This document shows, piece by piece, positions 24,258 through 32,043 of a stretch of DNA of 39,724 nt. The position numbers were made by a program, and so were the translations under genes. Source of the DNA: an uncultured Clostridia bacterium (GTDB lineage Bacteria; Bacillota; Clostridia; Lachnospirales; Anaerotignaceae); contig CAMBLO010000022.1 of the NCBI GenBank assembly GCA_945868505.1, forward strand, positions 1-39,724, given 5' to 3'. The notes beneath the pieces are model-generated. The model did not search any database. It was not told where the DNA came from and saw only the letters and a program-made list of their open reading frames with translations. Numbering within the stretch: position 1 is the first letter of the stretch; each line of letters starts with the position of its first letter.

Positions 24258-24710
24258 ATGAATTTACTTCCTTCGGAGAACAGCTTACATATGCGATTTG
24301 ATGCTTTCTGCAAAAAGGTGCTGACGTATATCAATTATAAGCTGTTGCGTGGAGAACAGAAAAGAAGGGAAAAAGAGTGTGTGTTTTCCGATTTAGAGGA
24401 GGGTGTGTTGGAACAGAACCATTACACCTATGACGATTATCCTGCCTTAGCTTTATGGATAAAGTTGAAGCACATAAAGGTATTTATCGAAAATGAGATG
24501 TTATACCATGCGTTGCTTTTGCTGCCGGAAAAAAGATTGGAGATTATCATTCTTAGTTTTTTTGGCGACATGACAGATAAGAAAATCGGAGAAATCATAC
24601 TGATGCCGAAAAGTACCGTCCAATACAATCGAAACGCAGCTTTGCGCCATATGAAAAAAATTATGGAGGTGGGCATACCATCAGATGAAAAGCAAAAAAA
24701 TGCCGAATGA
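24258..24710 (+). CDS. Sigma-70-like (region 4) factor of a conjugative element
   Basis: A 150-residue protein. The C-terminal half has the sigma region 4 pattern: LPEKRLEIIILSFFGDMTDK followed by KIGEIILMPKSTVQYNRNAA. It lacks a recognisable region 2. Similar short sigma-like proteins occur in Tn916/Tn1549-type elements just before an HTH gene and the recombinase, and probably activate excision or transfer genes. Start ATG 24258 is preceded by AAGGAGGTG, a near-perfect site; GTG 24249 is part of it. It overlaps the next gene. Confidence 0.8.
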   Translation: MNLLPSENSLHMRFDAFCKKVLTYINYKLLRGEQKRREKECVFSDLEEGVLEQNHYTYDDYPALALWIKLKHIKVFIENEMLYHALLLLPEKRLEIIILSFFGDMTDKKIGEIILMPKSTVQYNRNAALRHMKKIMEVGIPSDEKQKNAE

Positions 24711-24972
24711 TATTTTTATGGAAAACATGAGAAAAAACATTTTTGGAAAGAAACAGAAGCTAAAGACAAAAACGATACTTCTTGCAACTTCTGGAGATCC
24801 GGATGCCTTAATGGAGATAGTCGATGCGTATAAGCCGTATATAGAAAAACTCTCCATGCGTGTTGTGATTGGCGATGACGGGCAGTACAGAGAGGCGGTA
24901 GATGAAACTGTAAAGAGGACATTAGAAACAGGTCTGATTGCAGCGATTATGAAGTTTAATCCTTACAGATAA
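24685..24972 (+). CDS. Tn916-type helix-turn-helix protein (HTH_16-like)
   Basis: A 95-residue protein. The segment LLATSGDPDALMEIVDAYKP followed by YIEKLSMR is typical of the HTH_16 domain found in conjugative transposons beside a sigma-like gene. The C-terminus (YREAVDETVKRTLETGLIAA) is helical. It overlaps the sigma-like gene by 26 bases, so both are coupled. It is likely an accessory regulator of excision or transfer. The start may be ATG 24685 or ATG 24700. Confidence 0.75.
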   Translation: MKSKKMPNDIFMENMRKNIFGKKQKLKTKTILLATSGDPDALMEIVDAYKPYIEKLSMRVVIGDDGQYREAVDETVKRTLETGLIAAIMKFNPYR

Positions 24973-24979
24973 CAATAAA

Positions 24980-25006
24980 GGTCGGTGGCAAAAAATGCTG
25001 CCGATC
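24980..25006 (+). terminator. Hairpin after the HTH_16-like gene
   Basis: GGTCGGTGGCA, loop AAAAA, TGCTGCCGATC (11 bp including wobbles), followed by TTCTTT. It is a likely terminator seven bases after the stop codon. Confidence 0.65.
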
Positions 25007-25011
25007 TTCTT

Positions 25012-25483
25012 TAGAAATGCTGTACCTTGAAAATAGAATGATTTGGATTCCTGAATTGATTATATGAAGAGCCTGAAAAGGAAAGCATTGGGAAGGGATA
25101 CGCCAAGACCATAGAAATATGCGAGCGACAACTATCTGTTCTTCGGTCATATTTGTGGCAGAAATATGATTGCGATGACCTTTTCATATAGCCAAGCTGC
25201 CGTCAGGAAGTGGAAGGCTACTGATGTATGTGAGTGAAGGCAGGCCTGCCAAAGATATTGCTGTTGTGAGAAGGGACGAGTAACAACTTTTGTGTAGGTG
25301 CAGCTGCGCCGAGCGTTCGGGAATTTGTTGAAAAACCATAATACAGTTGTAATGTTCGTCTTTTACTTTGGTCGAGAGAAGTTGGGCTGATTTTTGAGAA
25401 TCCTCGCTAGGGTGGCAGCAACATAATATAAAAGAGTTTTGAATAAACTAGAATATATTCTTTTGTACGCAGAGGTGATATTT
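25012..25483 (+). other. 470-base non-coding stretch with several inverted repeats; candidate structured RNA or recombinase site region
   Basis: No gene is seen here. Structures include TCATATTT-GTGGCAG-AAATATGA (25147-25169, 8-bp perfect arms) nested in a GGTCA/TGACC pair, a 12-base palindrome GGCAGGCCTGCC (25239-25250), a GTTGT/ACAAC pair near 25,262-25,295, and an imperfect palindrome around GCAGCTGC near 25,302. The stretch lies between the regulator pair and the recombinase, where conjugative elements often carry leader or excision signals. Whether it is transcribed cannot be told from the sequence. Confidence 0.45.
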
Positions 25484-25597
25484 TTGAGAAAAAATAAAAC
25501 GGATTTGGTAGTGATTGAAAAATATAAGCATGAGGACGCAAAAAAGAGAAACAACGAAATTGTGATGATTTTAATACAGATGATGGGCAGAATATGA
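25484..25597 (+). CDS. Small leader-like ORF before the recombinase
   Basis: 37 codons starting at TTG 25484, six bases after AGAGGTG. The peptide is strongly basic and helical (RKNKTDLVVIEKYKHEDAKK, ending MILIQMMGRI). It could be a small regulatory peptide, an excision factor or chance. It is supported only by the ribosome site and by its place before the recombinase. Confidence 0.35.
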   Translation: MRKNKTDLVVIEKYKHEDAKKRNNEIVMILIQMMGRI

Positions 25598-25683
25598 GAA
25601 CTTGTGTTCTTTTGGTGGCTATGATAAAATTAAGGTACATATTTTCAACCTGTTTTCTTCATGGTTGTGGAGGTGACGGGTAA

Positions 25684-27282
25684 ATGGAAAAAGCGGCTAT
25701 TTATTGCAGATTATCAAAAGAAGATGAGGACAAAATAAAGGCAGGCGATGACAGCGAAAGCATACAGAATCAGAAGATGATATTGATTGATTTTGCAACG
25801 AAAAACGGTTTTATGATTTACGATATTTACAGCGATGACGATTACTCCGGATTGGACAGGGACAGACCTGATTTTAACCGGATGATAAGAGATGCGAAAA
25901 AAGGGTGTTTTAGTACTATCATTTGTAAGTCTCAATCCAGATTTACAAGAGATATGGAGTATGTAGAGAAGTATATCCATGGTCTGTTCCCAATGATAGG
26001 AGTACGATTTATAGGCGTTGTTGACAATGTAGATACAAATGCAAAAGGAAATAAAAAGGCAAGACAGATCAACGGGCTTATCAATGAATGGTACTGCGAA
26101 GATTTATCTGAAAATATCAGGAGTGTTTTCAGGACGAAAAAAGAGCAGGGACAGTATGTAAGTCCTTTCCCGCCATACGGTTATTTGAAAGATCCTAATG
26201 ATCGGCACAAGCTTATCATTGATCCGGTAGCTTCAGAAGTTGTGCGTAAAATATTCAAATGGTATCTGGACGGATATGGAACGCAGAAGATACGCAATAG
26301 GCTTTTTGAAGAGGGCGTCGAAACTCCGGGTATTTATAAAAAGAGGATATATGCGAATTACCATTATCCGAAAGAGCAGAATGAGCTTGGAAAAGAATAT
26401 GGGTTTTGGGGAACAACGACAATAAAGCGTATATTAACAAATCAAGTATATATAGGGGCTGTTGTACAAGGCAGAGAACGAAAGGTGAGCTATAAAAGCT
26501 CAAAAGTGGTTGCTGTGCCTCAGGAACAGTGGATCATAGTACCCAATATGCATGAGCCGATTATCGATAAAAATGATTTTCAATTGGTACAAAAACTGCT
26601 GAAAGAACGTAAATATGAAACCAAGCATAAAGCGAAATGTGAAAGAGAAATATATTTATTTTCCGGGAAAGTTTTCTGCAAACACTGCGGGAGTAGAATG
26701 TTCCGTGTAGTTGGGCAAAGGGGATACTCCTATCTATATTGTCAGGTGTTTTCCAGAAGCAAGGGAACTGCATGCAGACATAATTCTATGCGGGATGATG
26801 AACTGGAGAAACTTATTACTTCAAAAATCCGGAGTTTAATCCATGGCTGTTTAAAGGAACCTGATAATGTGAAGAGAATCTGTGATGTTTTAAGTGGTAA
26901 GTCAGAAGATGCAGAGCAGACATTAAGGAAAAAGTCTCGGGAAATGGAAAATGTTTCAGAGGCACTGGAACGTATAAAAAAGGCTTCTGCTGCTTTATAC
27001 ATAGATAAGCATACAGGAACTATTTCCCAAGAAGAATATACAATGTTGAAAGATGCCCTTTGGAGAGAGTTGAACGAGAAGGAAAAAAGACTGGTGGATT
27101 TGAAAAAGGAAATCAGCGAACGGGAGAACAATGATTCTGATACGCAAATGCTGGCGATGGTAAACAAATATGCAAAGTTCAAAAAACTGGATTTTGAAAT
27201 ACTGAATCACTTTGTGGATCGGATAGAGATTGCATCTGATGATGAAAAAAATAATGAAGTGACAATATATTGGAATATATAA
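25684..27282 (+). CDS. Large serine recombinase (TnpX/TndX-type integrase)
   Basis: A 532-residue site-specific recombinase. Residues 1-150 are the resolvase catalytic domain with YCRLSKEDED (nucleophile Ser11) and KSQSRFTRD. The Recombinase domain follows (FPPYGYLKDPNDRHKLIIDP; GTTTIKRILTNQVYIGAVV). A zinc ribbon comes next (FCKHCGSRMF, with further Cys at YCQVF and TACRHN), then a coiled coil and a C-terminal FVDRIEI end. Such enzymes integrate and excise phages and conjugative transposons between short att sites. It ends right at the border with the interrupted protease gene, so it very likely moved this element. The gene appears intact. Confidence 0.95.
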   Translation: MEKAAIYCRLSKEDEDKIKAGDDSESIQNQKMILIDFATKNGFMIYDIYSDDDYSGLDRDRPDFNRMIRDAKKGCFSTIICKSQSRFTRDMEYVEKYIHGLFPMIGVRFIGVVDNVDTNAKGNKKARQINGLINEWYCEDLSENIRSVFRTKKEQGQYVSPFPPYGYLKDPNDRHKLIIDPVASEVVRKIFKWYLDGYGTQKIRNRLFEEGVETPGIYKKRIYANYHYPKEQNELGKEYGFWGTTTIKRILTNQVYIGAVVQGRERKVSYKSSKVVAVPQEQWIIVPNMHEPIIDKNDFQLVQKLLKERKYETKHKAKCEREIYLFSGKVFCKHCGSRMFRVVGQRGYSYLYCQVFSRSKGTACRHNSMRDDELEKLITSKIRSLIHGCLKEPDNVKRICDVLSGKSEDAEQTLRKKSREMENVSEALERIKKASAALYIDKHTGTISQEEYTMLKDALWRELNEKEKRLVDLKKEISERENNDSDTQMLAMVNKYAKFKKLDFEILNHFVDRIEIASDDEKNNEVTIYWNI

Positions 27283-27308
27283 ACGAAGGAAAAGTTTTTG
27301 ATTTCTGC

Positions 27309-27328
27309 CACGGCTTGTGGGTGCCGTG
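27309..27328. other. Likely right attachment site (attR) at the element-chromosome border
   Basis: A dyad CACGGC-TTGTGGGT-GCCGTG lies where the protease coding sequence stops matching its family, just after the GTH codons. Its right half belongs to the host gene and its left half to the element. The exact crossover dinucleotide cannot be fixed without the left end. Confidence 0.55.
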
Positions 27329-27511
27329 ACCGTTATCGTCATAAGGCTCCCGTTTCCCATTGATGAGGTCCCGAAAAGCCACGATACGGTTTTCCGGCAG
27401 GATAAAATCCTCCACGGGGGAGATTCCCGTATCCAGAAATGCGATGGAGAGCCTCCGTTTGCCCGCAGATGCAGACAGCTCCGCAGAAAAAAGGTGTTTC
27501 ATCAAAGACAT
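27315..27511 (-). pseudogene. 5' fragment of a subtilisin-like serine protease interrupted by the element
   Basis: Read from ATG 27511 (AGGAG nine bases upstream) the protein begins MSLMKHLFSAELSASAG, then IAFLDTGISPVEDFI with the catalytic Asp of the S8 family and DDNGHGTH with the catalytic His. After GTH, family members continue with VAGI or similar. Here the frame instead enters the recombinase gene end (KPWQKS...) and stops at 27,179. The part with the catalytic Ser is missing and should lie beyond the left end of the element. There is no signal peptide or long propeptide, so an intracellular subtilase is likely. Confidence 0.85.
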
Positions 27512-27602
27512 GGCAAGCATCTCCTTTCTTTACTAAAATATGTGAAAAAGCATTTTTGGGGACTTTGGGGCATACCTTTATTTTAGGAAGAAAAAGGAGA
27601 GG

Positions 27603-28061
27603 ATGCCTGTGGCAGAAAAAAACGGAATGGAGATGCTTTCCGCCTTGATGGGAGAGCAGGGGCAGGATGCCCTGAAGATGATGCAGCGAGTTCAAAGGCT
27701 GCAGCGGCTCATGGGGCCTGCGGCAACCAAAGCCCCCGCCCCTCCTGTGGAGAAAAAAGAGGAAGTGGAACTGTTCGCCCGCAATCGGAATGAAAATATG
27801 ATTACCGCAGCCATTCCTTTTCTGAATCGGGAATATCAGCGGGATTTGTATATTGTGGTTCGCCTGATGGAAATGCAGAGAGTTTTGAACGGGGGGCTGC
27901 TGGAAGCAAGAGAACGGCAGGAGGAACCGCCCCGTCTCAGACAGCGAAAAATGCTGCGGGCGGTACAGGAATATCTGCCGCCAGAGGAAAGGAACCAGAT
28001 GCAGACCATATTGCGAATGATGGATATGAAAGAAATCATGGAACGGGAGGGCTTGAAATGA
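27603..28061 (+). CDS. Unknown helical protein, paralogue-like partner of the next gene
   Basis: A 152-residue protein: a helical N-terminus (MEMLSALMGEQGQDALKMMQ), a Pro/Ala linker, and a C-terminal helical domain ending in EYLPPEERNQMQTILRMMDM. The last segment resembles the end of the following small protein. No family is recognised; sporulation or envelope assembly would be guesses. ATG 27603 lies only three bases after GGAG, so GTG 27609 (nine bases) may be the true start. It is divergent from the broken protease gene. Confidence 0.6.
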   Translation: MPVAEKNGMEMLSALMGEQGQDALKMMQRVQRLQRLMGPAATKAPAPPVEKKEEVELFARNRNENMITAAIPFLNREYQRDLYIVVRLMEMQRVLNGGLLEARERQEEPPRLRQRKMLRAVQEYLPPEERNQMQTILRMMDMKEIMEREGLK

Positions 28062-28315
28062 ACACATGGGATACCCCTGAAGTGCAGGCTTTGGGAGAGG
28101 AACGGCTGCGGCTCATGCGGGAGGCAGCAGAAAAATGCAAGGGAAAAACCGGCATGGAACGATTGGATATTTTCTTGGAATATGGCGAAAAATTGGCAGA
28201 GGGCGGGCAGCTTCCCCCGGAGGAACAGAAAGCCCTGCTGGCGGCAGTGGCGGCCAGCCTGCCCAAGGAGGAACAGGCACAACTGGCACAGATCATGGCA
28301 ATGCTGGGACTGTGA
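28058..28315 (+). CDS. Small helical protein of unknown function
   Basis: An 85-residue soluble, Ala/Glu/Leu-rich protein (MNTWDTPEVQALGEERLRLM). The end SLPKEEQAQLAQIMAMLGL parallels the upstream protein's LPPEERNQMQTILRMM, suggesting a shared helical hairpin. It starts with an ATGA overlap, so both genes form an operon. Function is not known. Confidence 0.6.
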   Translation: MNTWDTPEVQALGEERLRLMREAAEKCKGKTGMERLDIFLEYGEKLAEGGQLPPEEQKALLAAVAASLPKEEQAQLAQIMAMLGL

Positions 28316-28324
28316 CCGTGCAAA

Positions 28325-28349
28325 AAGGGTGACGCAATACGTCACCCTT
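28325..28349. terminator. Bidirectional terminator shared by convergent genes
   Basis: Perfect 10-bp hairpin AAGGGTGACG-CAATA-CGTCACCCTT with a T-rich tail on one side and an A-run on the other. The TGA stop of the minus-strand gene (28342-28344) lies within the right arm. Confidence 0.85.
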
Positions 28350-28575
28350 CTTTATTGGAAAAAATATCGAATAATAAAACTGCCAGCAAAGGCGAAGTGT
28401 TAGGCGAAGCTTTTCTCGGTACCGTTTTTTCTTTGGCAATAATTGGAACTACATCCTTTTCCACTGCTTTTTTTTGCAGTGTGGGTGCGGGCAGATCGCC
28501 CGACGGTTTTTCTTTTTGGCTGTTGGTGCGTTGGGGCTGATTGAAGGGTGCAGGAATATTTTTGTTGGAATACAT
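28342..28575 (-). CDS. Small proline-rich protein, unknown function
   Basis: A 77-residue protein beginning MYSNKNIPAPFNQPQRTNSQ, rich in Pro, Lys, Asn and Gln and probably disordered, ending in a short hydrophobic patch (LLAVLLFDIFSNKEG). ATG 28575 has CGGAGG five bases upstream; a longer reading upstream lacks such a site. Low-complexity small proteins of this kind are frequent in spore formers, but no specific link is seen. Its stop is inside the shared terminator. Confidence 0.55.
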   Translation of the reverse strand: MYSNKNIPAPFNQPQRTNSQKEKPSGDLPAPTLQKKAVEKDVVPIIAKEKTVPRKASPNTSPLLAVLLFDIFSNKEG

Positions 28576-28717
28576 GGGAACCTCCGTGGTTTTTCTTTCC
28601 TTATATATATGCTTCCAAAAGTTTTTTATGTTTTCTCCTATAAATAAACACGTTTTTGTGGTATGATTACAATAGATAGGTCTGAGAACAGAAAAAACTC
28701 CTGAAAGGAAGCTGCAC

Positions 28718-29506
28718 ATGAAGGAGCGCAGAGAACGAAATTTCCGCATATTGGAATTTCGAGAAAATAAATTTGATATCATTGGGGATGTCCATGGCTG
28801 CTATGATGAGCTGATGGAGCTGATCGGCAAGCTGGGCTATGAGAAAAAGAATGGCTGCTATGCCCACCCCGAGGGCAGAAGGCTCATTTCTGTGGGGGAT
28901 GTGGCAGATAAAGGACACAAAAATCTGGATTGTCTGAATTTCTGGATTGACCAAGTGAACCATGGCGGTGCATTTTGGGTCCATGGAAACCACTGTAATA
29001 AGCTGTATCGCTATTTCCTTGGTAACCGTGTTCATGTATCCCATGGCTTGGAGCATACGGTGGCAGAGCTGGAACAGATGCCCAAGGAGGAACGGATGGC
29101 CTTTCGCAACCGCTATATGCGCTGCTATGAAAGCCAGTGCTTCTACCTGCTGCTGGACAGAAAACAGCTGGCAATCGTCCACGGGGGTCTGCGTTCGGAA
29201 TCCATCGGAAAATTTTCCAATAAGATTCGGGCGGTCTGCCTTTACGGGGAAACCACAGGGCGGTTTGATGAAAACGGCAAGCCGGAACGTCTGGATTGGG
29301 CGGCGGAATATGACGGGCAGCCCTTTGTAGTCTATGGACATACGGTGGCAGAAAAGCCGGAAATCGTCAATCGTACGGTGGATATCGACCAAGGCTGTGT
29401 CTATGGGGGTTATTTGACGGCACTGCGCTATCCCGAAATGGAATTTGTGCAGGTGCGGGGGAAAAAATATGCGGAATATCACGGCGGCGGAAAGGTTCCG
29501 GAATGA
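28718..29506 (+). CDS. prpE: PrpE-like metallophosphatase (diadenosine tetraphosphatase family)
   Basis: A 262-residue calcineurin-like phosphoesterase. It has the metal motifs GDVHG (residue about 24), GDVADKG (about 61), GNHCNKL (about 92), VHGGL and GHT. The GNHCNKLYR signature matches Bacillus PrpE, which hydrolyses Ap4A and dephosphorylates proteins linked to spore germination. The usual GDxxDRG motif has Lys instead of Arg. AAGGAAG precedes the ATG, with a possible TATGAT -10 near 28,660. A terminator-like hairpin follows before the next gene. Confidence 0.85.
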   Translation: MKERRERNFRILEFRENKFDIIGDVHGCYDELMELIGKLGYEKKNGCYAHPEGRRLISVGDVADKGHKNLDCLNFWIDQVNHGGAFWVHGNHCNKLYRYFLGNRVHVSHGLEHTVAELEQMPKEERMAFRNRYMRCYESQCFYLLLDRKQLAIVHGGLRSESIGKFSNKIRAVCLYGETTGRFDENGKPERLDWAAEYDGQPFVVYGHTVAEKPEIVNRTVDIDQGCVYGGYLTALRYPEMEFVQVRGKKYAEYHGGGKVPE

Positions 29507-29513
29507 GTCAAAC

Positions 29514-29545
29514 AAGCGATGCGAGGGCATCGCTTCTTCTTTTTT
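29514..29545 (+). terminator. Hairpin with T-run between prpE-like and MFS genes
   Basis: Perfect 9-bp arms AAGCGATGC and GCATCGCTT, loop GAGG, followed by CTTCTTTTTTC. It lies 8 bases after the phosphatase stop. Confidence 0.85.
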
Positions 29546-29568
29546 CAAAAGGGGAGGAGAGAATTACA

Positions 29569-30729
29569 ATGGCGAATCTGCTTTTAGCAGTCATCTATCT
29601 GGCGTTTATCGCCCTAGGGCTGCCCGATTCCCTGTTGGGGAACGGCTGGCCTGCCATGCATCAGGAATTTGGGGTGCCCCTGTCCTATGCGGGCATCGTT
29701 TCCACCATCATCGCCTTGGGCACCATCGTTTCCAGCCTGATGAGCGATAGATTGACGAAACGCTTCGGTGCGGGAAAAATAACGACGGTCAGTATTGCCA
29801 TGACGGCAATCGGTCTGCTGGCCTTCTGTTGCAGCGGGCATTTTTGGCAGCTTTGCTTTTGGGCGATTCCCTATGGGCTGGGGGCGGGCGGCGTGGATGC
29901 TGCCCTCAATAACTACATGGCGTTGCATTATGAAAGCCGCCACATGAGCTGGCTCCACAGTATGTGGGGCATTGGTGCCACCACGGGGCCGTTCATCATG
30001 GGATGGGCGCTGGCAGGGTCCTATTCCTGGCGCATGGGCTATTTCAGCATCGGCGTGATACAAGTGGGTATCGTGATTTTGCTGTTTTTGAGCCTTCCTT
30101 TGTGGAAGCAGCGGCAGGTGAACCAACGGGCAGAGGTGGTAGAAGCCCTTTCCTTTCGGGATGTCCTTTCCATCAAAGGGGCAAAGGAAATTATGGTGGC
30201 CTTTTTCTGCTACTGCGCTTTGGAACAGACTACAGGCCTTTGGGCAGCCAGTTATTTGGTATTCAAGGGAGCCCTGCCGGAGGAAACAGCCTCCAGACTG
30301 GCGGGGTGCTTCTTTCTGGGCATCACCGTGGGGCGGATGATCAGCGGCTTTTTGACCTTCAAGCTGAACGATACCCAAATGATACGCTTAGGCATTGCCA
30401 TTGTTTTCATTGGTCTGGCGGGGATTTTGCTGCCTTTTGGGGGCAGCGGCACAATCCTTGGGCTGATTCTGCTGGGGCTGGGATGTGCGCCCATCTATCC
30501 CAGTATCGTCCATTCCATTCCCGCCTTTTTCGGGGAGGATAAATCCCAAGCGGTTATGGGGATGCAGATGGCGGGGGCCTATGTGGGGCTGTGCGTGATG
30601 CCGCCTCTTTTTGGGCCTATTGCCAACCATATCAGTGTGGGGCTTTTGCCCCTGTATCTGCTGGCCATGGCAGTGGTGATGGCAGTCAGCCATGAAAAAT
30701 TGCAGGGAAAGATTCAAAAAAAGATATAA
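29569..30729 (+). CDS. Major facilitator superfamily permease
   Basis: A 386-residue integral membrane protein with about 12 hydrophobic segments, beginning LLLAVIYLAFIALGLPDSLL. The segments GLPDSLLGNGWPAMHQEFGV and SDRLTKRFGAGKI (loop 2-3 motif) are typical of the sugar/fucose-permease-like branch of the MFS. The substrate is not visible. ATG 29569 follows GGGGAGGAG; an in-frame upstream ATG at 29503 overlaps the previous stop and the terminator hairpin and is unlikely. Confidence 0.9.
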   Translation: MANLLLAVIYLAFIALGLPDSLLGNGWPAMHQEFGVPLSYAGIVSTIIALGTIVSSLMSDRLTKRFGAGKITTVSIAMTAIGLLAFCCSGHFWQLCFWAIPYGLGAGGVDAALNNYMALHYESRHMSWLHSMWGIGATTGPFIMGWALAGSYSWRMGYFSIGVIQVGIVILLFLSLPLWKQRQVNQRAEVVEALSFRDVLSIKGAKEIMVAFFCYCALEQTTGLWAASYLVFKGALPEETASRLAGCFFLGITVGRMISGFLTFKLNDTQMIRLGIAIVFIGLAGILLPFGGSGTILGLILLGLGCAPIYPSIVHSIPAFFGEDKSQAVMGMQMAGAYVGLCVMPPLFGPIANHISVGLLPLYLLAMAVVMAVSHEKLQGKIQKKI

Positions 30730-30739
30730 TTATGTAGAA

Positions 30740-30766
30740 AGTCCTCTCAAAAAGAGGGCTTTTTCT
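30740..30766 (+). terminator. Terminator after the MFS gene
   Basis: AGTCCTCT, loop CAAAA, AGAGGGCT (one wobble) followed by TTTTTC, starting ten bases after the stop codon. Confidence 0.85.
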
Positions 30767-30855
30767 ATGGGAAAAAGAGGATTTTCAAGGGAAACGGCGT
30801 ATTTTAAACAGTAATAGGAGAAATTTGTACTTTGGTACATGAAGGAGGGAAAGCT

Positions 30856-31869
30856 ATGGAATTACGGCAGTTTCAGGAAGAACTGGAAGAGAAGATGCTG
30901 GGGCAGTATGCCACAAAAAGCGTCAATACGAAAGGTCGGCAGAGGGAAGAAGAAAAATGCGATATCCGAACGGATTTCCAGCGGGACAGAGACCGTATCA
31001 TCCATTGCAAATCCTTCCGCCGCATGAAGCATAAAACACAGGTATTTATCTCCCCAGAGGGTGACCATTACCGTACCCGCCTGACCCATACCTTGGAGGT
31101 TTCCCAGATTGCCAGAAGCATTGCCCGTGCCTTGCGGCTGAATGAGGATTTGACGGAAGCCATTGCTTTGGGACACGACTTGGGGCATACGCCCTTTGGT
31201 CATGCCGGGGAAAGAAAGTTGGATGCCCTTTGCAGAGACAGCGGCGGCTTTGCCCATAATGAGCAGAGCCTGCGGGTGGTGGAACGGCTGGAGAAGGACG
31301 GTCGTGGGCTGAACCTGACTTGGGAGGTACGGGATGGCATTTTGAACCATCGCACCAGCGGGAAGCCTGCCACTTTGGAGGGGAAAATCGTGCAGCTTTC
31401 CGACAAGATTGCTTATACCAACCATGATATCGATGATGCCATTCGGGCGGGAATGCTGCGTCCACGGGATATCCCCAGAGAGATTGTTGCCCGTATTGGC
31501 ACCCGTTCCAGTAGCCGCATCAATGCCATGGTGCGGGATACCATCCAAAACAGCATGGATATCAATGATATCCGCATGAGCGAGGAAATGCGGGAAACCT
31601 TGAAAGAACTGCGGGCTTTTATGTTCCGACACGTTTATGCCAGCGATATCGCCGTTGCGGAGCATAAAAAAGCAGAAAAAATCATCGGTGATTTGTTTGA
31701 TTATTATTTGGAATACCCTGAGGAAATGTCCTCGGAATTTCAAGTGCTTCTGGAGGATGGTGACCCTGTGCGGCAGGTGGTCTGTGATTATATTGCCTGC
31801 ATGACCGACCGTTTCGCCGTGGCAAAATATAACGAGCTGTTCATTCCCCAGGAATGGACAATTCTATAG
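30856..31869 (+). CDS. dgt: Deoxyguanosinetriphosphate triphosphohydrolase-like protein
   Basis: A 337-residue HD-domain dNTPase, cleaving dGTP (or other dNTPs) to the nucleoside and triphosphate. Motifs: the family's FRRMKHKTQVF near residue 55, RTRLTHTLEV (metal His), and ALGHDLGHTPFGHAGE with the HD pair, plus LSDKIAYTNHDIDDA with the second Asp. Length fits the short bacterial family. ATG 30856 follows AAGGAGGG; an in-frame upstream start at 30832 is not supported. It lies just upstream of dnaG-rpoD, a common order in clostridia. Confidence 0.92.
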   Translation: MELRQFQEELEEKMLGQYATKSVNTKGRQREEEKCDIRTDFQRDRDRIIHCKSFRRMKHKTQVFISPEGDHYRTRLTHTLEVSQIARSIARALRLNEDLTEAIALGHDLGHTPFGHAGERKLDALCRDSGGFAHNEQSLRVVERLEKDGRGLNLTWEVRDGILNHRTSGKPATLEGKIVQLSDKIAYTNHDIDDAIRAGMLRPRDIPREIVARIGTRSSSRINAMVRDTIQNSMDINDIRMSEEMRETLKELRAFMFRHVYASDIAVAEHKKAEKIIGDLFDYYLEYPEEMSSEFQVLLEDGDPVRQVVCDYIACMTDRFAVAKYNELFIPQEWTIL

Positions 31870-31925
31870 GAAATCCTTGCATTTTGCACAAAGTTTGAAA
31901 AAGTCAAGAGGTTTTTGCATTTTTT

Positions 31926-31953
31926 TTGTTCATCCCTACAAAATGTATACAAT
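31926..31953 (+). promoter_or_regulatory. Probable promoter of dnaG-rpoD
   Basis: TTGTTC, 16 bases, TACAAT (part of TATACAAT). It lies about 90 bases before dnaG, leaving a leader with a hairpin. Confidence 0.6.
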
Positions 31954-31993
31954 AGAGAAGGAATTTTCGCAAAAATGTCGAATTTAAACTGAT

Positions 31994-32018
31994 AAAAGGA
32001 AGTGAAAAGCTTCCTTTT
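31994..32018 (+). promoter_or_regulatory. Leader hairpin before dnaG
   Basis: Perfect 9-bp hairpin AAAAGGAAG-TGAAAAG-CTTCCTTTT, 25 bases before the dnaG start. The T-run is part of the stem and short, so it may be a weak attenuator or an RNA stability/processing element. Confidence 0.5.
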
Positions 32019-32043
32019 CCATTGTTGAGAGGGAGGTGGTTTG

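Noticed and set aside
27339..28067. 242-codon open frame on the minus strand extending the protease fragment upstream
   Set aside because: His/Gln/Phe-rich shadow of the plus-strand helical protein gene. The protease start at 27,511 has its own ribosome site and the family's first motifs follow it.
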